Assembly (NCBI GenBank): GCA_900320815.1 | Contig: ONTY01000020.1 | Coordinates: 1-10,002, forward strand | Length of the DNA stretch: 10,002 bases | Direction of reading: 5' to 3' | Source: an uncultured Pseudomonadota bacterium | Lineage (GTDB): Bacteria > Pseudomonadota > Gammaproteobacteria > Burkholderiales > Burkholderiaceae_C | Shown: positions 6,407 to 10,002 of the stretch, piece after piece | How positions within the stretch are numbered: the first letter of the stretch is position 1 | How the letters are laid out: every line of letters starts with the position of its first letter | Program-made: the position numbers and the translations under genes | The notes under the pieces: model-generated | What the model saw: the letters and a program-made list of their open reading frames with translations, nothing else | The model's database searches: none | What the model was told of the DNA's origin: nothing

Positions 6407-6419
6407 GCGGCTTGAACGG

Positions 6420-7397
6420 TCAGTGCAGCGCCATTGACAGGCGCCGGCGATAGCGCGAGATGAGCTGCGCCTGCGGGCTGGCGTCGGCAGCCTGATGGCC
6501 GGTGAGGTGGATGGCGCCCTCGGCACTGCTTTCGGCGGCGGGCGCGGGGGCTTCCGGCGCCGGGGCCTCGCTGAGGATTTCCAAAATGGCGACGATGTGG
6601 CGGCGCGCGGCTTCGTTGCCCCAGGCTTTGTCGCGCATGACCACTTCCAGCAGCTCATCCATTGCCGCCTCCCACTGCTGGGCGTCCATGAGCACGTGCG
6701 CCTTTTGCAGGCGCGCTTCAAAGTCGCGCGCGCTAGCGGCAATCAACTCGTCAAACTGCTGCGGCTGCCAGTGCGCGCGCTCATGGGCGCTGGCGACGAA
6801 CTCGCGGGCATCCAGCCAGCAGCGCAGTGCGGCAAAGCGCAGCGGCTGCGGCTCGCGCCCCAAAGGCTCGCGCAGCGCCTCGGCAGCCTGCGCCAGCGCG
6901 CCGGTTTCAATGAGCAGGCGCACGTAGCGCGCACGCACGTCGTCGTTTGCCGGGTCCTGGGTGAGGGCAGCGGCGAGCATCGCCAGCGCAGCCTGCGTGT
7001 CGCCAGCGGCCAGCAGCGCGTCGGCCTCGCTGCTTTGTCCCTCGGCGGCGATGGCGTCTTCGCTGGGCACGTGCTTGTCCAAAAAGGCACGGATGCTCTC
7101 TGCCGGCTGCGCGCCCACAAAGGCGTCCACCGGCTGCCCGCCGGCAAACAGCACGCACAGCGGAATGGAGCGCACGCCAAGCATTTGCGAGAGTTGCGCG
7201 GCAATTTGCGGCACTTCGTCAGCGTTCAGGCGCGCGAGCACGAAGCGCCCGGCGTATTCGGCTTCCAGCGCCTCGAGCGTGGGCGCAAGGCTCTGGCACG
7301 GCCCGCACCAAGGCGCCCACACGTCCAGCAGCACGGGGGTGTGGGTGGAGGCGCTGAGCACCTGGGCTTCGAAATTGCTCAAATCAACATCAATCAT
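6420..7397 (-). CDS. cnoX: Thioredoxin-TPR co-chaperone CnoX (YbbN)
   Basis: This 325-residue cytoplasmic protein has a thioredoxin domain (~1-110) with WCGPC at 30-34 and the cis-proline segment SIPLCVLF (77-84). TPR-like helices follow (~124-275), including [18 protein letters not shown] and [27 protein letters not shown]. The end, [11 protein letters not shown], is the usual YbbN tail. CnoX binds unfolding or oxidation-prone proteins and passes them to GroEL and DnaK. The E. coli protein lacks the CXXC pair, whereas this one keeps both cysteines and so could be redox-active. The start at ATG 7397 gives [13 protein letters not shown], the normal N-terminus; longer frames would run into purE. 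A ~30-residue Ala/Pro/Glu-rich stretch (~278-309) separates the last helices from the tail and looks like a lineage insertion. It is divergent from purE across 55 bases. Confidence 0.9.
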   Translation of the reverse strand: MIDVDLSNFEAQVLSASTHTPVLLDVWAPWCGPCQSLAPTLEALEAEYAGRFVLARLNADEVPQIAAQLSQMLGVRSIPLCVLFAGGQPVDAFVGAQPAESIRAFLDKHVPSEDAIAAEGQSSEADALLAAGDTQAALAMLAAALTQDPANDDVRARYVRLLIETGALAQAAEALREPLGREPQPLRFAALRCWLDAREFVASAHERAHWQPQQFDELIAASARDFEARLQKAHVLMDAQQWEAAMDELLEVVMRDKAWGNEAARRHIVAILEILSEAPAPEAPAPAAESSAEGAIHLTGHQAADASPQAQLISRYRRRLSMALH

Positions 7398-7439
7398 TTT
7401 TGGCGGCGGAAGGCAAAATTCCGCTTTCAATTTCACGAT

Positions 7440-7444
7440 GAAGG
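7440..7444 (+). promoter_or_regulatory. Ribosome binding site deciding the purE start
   Basis: GAAGG lies 8 bases before ATG 7453. An in-frame ATG at 7438 overlaps this site and has no site of its own, so 7453 is preferred. Confidence 0.6.
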
Positions 7445-7452
7445 CATTGTGC

Positions 7453-7964
<512 letters not shown>

Positions 7965-7968
<4 letters not shown>

Positions 7969-9155
7969 GTGCCGCTGCTTCTCAGTTGCTGCCGCCCGGC
8001 AGCGCCACGCTTGGAATGCTCGGCGGCGGGCAGCTTGGGCGCATGTTCTGCCACGCCGCGCAGACGATGGGCTATGACGTGGTGGTGCTTGACCCGGACG
8101 CGCACAGCCCGGCGGGCGCCGTGGCGCAGCGCCACATCTGCGCTGCCTGGGACGACGCAGCGGCACTGGACGCACTCGCTGCCAGCTGCGCGGCGGTGAG
8201 CGTGGAGTTTGAAAACGTGCCCGCTGCCGCGCTGCAGGCGCTGGCCGGACGCTGCCGCCTAGCGCCAGGGGCGGCAGCGGTTGCCATTGCGCAAGACCGG
8301 CGCCGCGAAAAAGAGCTGTTTGCCCGCTGCGCGCGCCAATCCTCTGGCGTGCCGCCCGCGCCGTTTATGTCCATCGCCAGCGAGGCAGATTTGGCCGCTG
8401 TGCCCCCCACGCTGCTGCCGGGCGTGCTCAAAACAGCGCGGCTGGGCTACGACGGCAAGGGGCAGGCGCGCGTGCGCTCGCGCACCGCGCTGGCAGACGC
8501 CTGGGAGGCGCTGGGGCGCGCGCCCTGCGTGCTCGAGCAAATGCTGCCACTGGCCGCCGAGTGCTCCGTCATCGTGGCGCGCGGCGCTGATGGACAGTGC
8601 GTGCACCTGCCGGTGCAGCGCAACACGCACCGCGCCGGCATCCTGGCGGCCAGCGAGGTCTACGAGGGCAACGTGCCCGCCGCGCTGGCGCAGCAGGCGC
8701 AGGCAGCCGCCGAGGACATTGCCCGCGCGCTGGACTACAGCGGCGTGCTGTGCGTGGAGTTCTTCATCCTTGACGACGACAGCCTCATCGTCAACGAAAT
8801 GGCGCCGCGCCCGCACAACAGCGGGCACTACAGCATCAACGCCTGCGACGTCTCGCAATTTGAATTGCAGGTGCGCACCCTCGCCGGCCTGCCGCTGCCT
8901 GCACCAAGCCAGCACAGCGCCGCCGTCATGCTCAACCTGCTGGGTCAGGTGTGGTTTGACGCCAGCGGCCAGCCGCGCACGCCGCCGTGGGCGCAGGTGT
9001 TGGCGCTGCCCGGCGCGCACCTGCACCTGTATGGCAAGCGCGAGGCGCGTGCAGGGCGCAAGATGGGACACCTCACCTTCACCGCAGCCAGCGCGCAGCA
9101 GGCGCGCCGCCAGGCGCTGCGCGCCGCCAGTCTGCTGGGCATTGCGCCGTTTTGA
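7965..9155 (+). CDS. purK: N5-carboxyaminoimidazole ribonucleotide synthetase, ATP-grasp
   Basis: PurK makes N5-CAIR from AIR, ATP and bicarbonate and hands it to PurE. The 396-residue protein shows [13 protein letters not shown] (16-28) in the N-terminal preATP-grasp fold and VSVEFENVP (78-86). Its ATP-grasp region has [13 protein letters not shown] (155-167), [18 protein letters not shown] (189-206), [11 protein letters not shown] (217-227) and the metal/ATP site [19 protein letters not shown] (276-294). KMGHLT (366-371) is in the C-terminal part. The start at ATG 7965 overlaps the purE stop by 4 bases and sits nine residues before the usual core, with no separate ribosome binding site, so translation is probably coupled. 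The stop is followed after 19 bases by the sua5 start. Length and motifs are normal for the family. Confidence 0.95.
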
Positions 9156-9158
9156 GCG

Positions 9159-9164
9159 AAGGAG
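9159..9164 (+). promoter_or_regulatory. Ribosome binding site of sua5
   Basis: AAGGAG lies 10 bases before ATG 9175, in the 19-base gap after purK. It is the strongest Shine-Dalgarno match in the window and fixes the sua5 start. Confidence 0.7.
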
Positions 9165-9174
9165 CTTTTTCCCC

Positions 9175-10002
9175 ATGCCAATTCTTGACTGCACCGCTCC
9201 CGGCGCCCTTGACAGCGCAGCCGGGCAGGCTGCCGCACAACTTGCCGCCGGTGAAGCCGTCGCGCTGCCCACCGAAACCGTCTACGGCCTCGCCGCTGAC
9301 CCCGCGCAGCCTGCCGCCATCCGGCGCCTGTTCGCCCTCAAAGAGCGTCCCGCCGCGCACGCCCTGCCCATCCTCGTGGCCGATGCGGCGGCAGCCGCGC
9401 ACTTTGCCGCCAGCGTGCCGCCAGCGGCCCAGCGGCTGATGGCAGCGTTTTGGCCCGGCCCGCTGACCCTGGTGCTACCGCGCCGCGCTGGCGTGGCCGA
9501 AGAAGCCGCCGGCGCGCAGCCCACCATTGCCCTGCGCAGCCCAGCGCACCCTGCCGCGCAGCGGCTGCTGGCGGCGTGCGCGGCGCGCGGCATTGCCGGG
9601 CTGGCCAGCCCCAGCGCCAACCGCTTTGGCCGCGCCAGCAGCACATGCGCGGCGCATGTGATTGACGAGTTTGGCGAGGCGCTGCTGGTGCTGGACGGCG
9701 GCGCCTGCCCAGTGGGCATTGAGTCCAGCATCGTGGAGTGCACGCGCACCCCGCTTGTGCTGCTGCGCCCCGGCGCGCTGGCGCGCGAGGCCATTGAGCG
9801 CACAGCGGGCGCCGCACTCATCGGGCGCGACGCCCTGCCCAAAACCGTCGAGCAGGAAGCGCAAGAGGCACTTGGCCACTACGCCCCGCGCGCCAAGCTG
9901 CGCCTGATGGGCGCCAAGATGCTCAAAACTGCGCTGCAAGTGCTGGGCAGCGGCGCGCGCACCATCGCCGTATGGGCGGGGGACGAGGTGCTGGGCAGCG
10001 CC
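9175..10002 (+). CDS. sua5: Threonylcarbamoyl-AMP synthase, Sua5 type (3' end outside window)
   Basis: Sua5/TsaC joins L-threonine, bicarbonate and ATP to give threonylcarbamoyl-AMP, the first step of t6A37 modification of ANN-decoding tRNAs. The frame is open for 276 codons to the window edge. The YrdC domain has LPTETVYGLAAD (31-42), the KERP motif (56-59), FWPGPLTLVLP (92-102), LASPSANRFGR (143-153), LDGGACPVGIESSIV (173-187) and LLRPGAL (196-202). HYAPRAKL (235-242) is the linker found in the two-domain Sua5 type but not in short TsaC, and residues from ~243 begin the extra Sua5 domain. The segment after KERP, AAHALPILVADA, differs from the more common HPLIVHV-like form; this is probably tolerated variation. 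As third gene of the purE-purK-sua5 run it is likely co-transcribed. Confidence 0.92.
   Translation, partial: MPILDCTAPGALDSAAGQAAAQLAAGEAVALPTETVYGLAADPAQPAAIRRLFALKERPAAHALPILVADAAAAAHFAASVPPAAQRLMAAFWPGPLTLVLPRRAGVAEEAAGAQPTIALRSPAHPAAQRLLAACAARGIAGLASPSANRFGRASSTCAAHVIDEFGEALLVLDGGACPVGIESSIVECTRTPLVLLRPGALAREAIERTAGAALIGRDALPKTVEQEAQEALGHYAPRAKLRLMGAKMLKTALQVLGSGARTIAVWAGDEVLGSA

Noticed and set aside
5413..6742. Two long minus-strand frames (304 and 441 codons) opposite the UPF0104 gene
   Set aside because: They are low-complexity Ala/Arg/Ser translations without motifs, covering two real genes in other frames; one runs into the cnoX gene in the wrong frame.
7446..7451. Minus-strand CACAAT as a -10 box for cnoX
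   Set aside because: The only TTG-type -35 candidate (TTGCTT, 7467-7472) gives a 15-base spacer. It is plausible but not supportable.

Overview
The window is GC-rich, densely coded bacterial DNA. Third codon positions are almost all G or C, intergenic gaps are short, and several genes overlap by the 4-base ATGA or GTGA form. A DUF748 protein, a purE-purK-sua5 run and a CXXC-containing CnoX/YbbN point to a betaproteobacterium of the order Burkholderiales, probably Comamonadaceae-like. The family assignment is inference from protein flavour; no rRNA or other phylogenetic marker is present.

Layout: (1) 1-906 (+) is the 3' end of a large DUF748 (AsmA-like envelope) gene. (2) 907-1165 is a structured, AT-richer intergenic region. 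It holds a strong rho-independent terminator shared by two convergent transcripts, two inverted copies of a REP-like palindrome, two smaller hairpins, and a 10-base direct repeat around the whole block. (3) 1166-4293 (-) holds two tandem, translationally coupled, paralogous GT39 (ArnT/PMT-type) membrane glycosyltransferases. (4) 4294-4388 is a divergent intergenic region with a four-run GGG motif (G-quadruplex type). (5) 4389-6406 (+) holds a GT2 polyprenyl-phosphate glycosyltransferase overlapping a UPF0104/LPG-synthase-TM family membrane protein. The last ~29 codons of the GT2 gene are made of a third copy of the REP-like repeat. (6) 6420-7397 (-) is a thioredoxin-TPR co-chaperone (CnoX/YbbN). 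(7) 7453-10002 (+) is purE-purK-sua5, with sua5 cut by the window end.

How the genes fit together: regions 3-5 read as one envelope glycosylation module. GT2 enzymes of this type load a sugar onto a polyprenyl phosphate at the cytoplasmic face. GT39 enzymes use such lipid-linked sugars on the periplasmic side. The multi-spanning UPF0104 protein sits in the same operon as the GT2. The sugar and acceptor cannot be read from sequence. Regions 6-7 are housekeeping: proteostasis under oxidative stress, de novo purine synthesis (AIR to CAIR via N5-CAIR), and the first step of tRNA t6A37 modification.

No CRISPR array, transposase, integrase, tRNA, rRNA or recognisable defence system is present. The least ordinary things are the REP-like family (three copies, one exapted as coding sequence), the TSD-like bounded block at 912-1148, and the G4-type motif plus candidate leader peptide in the divergent glycosyltransferase promoter region.
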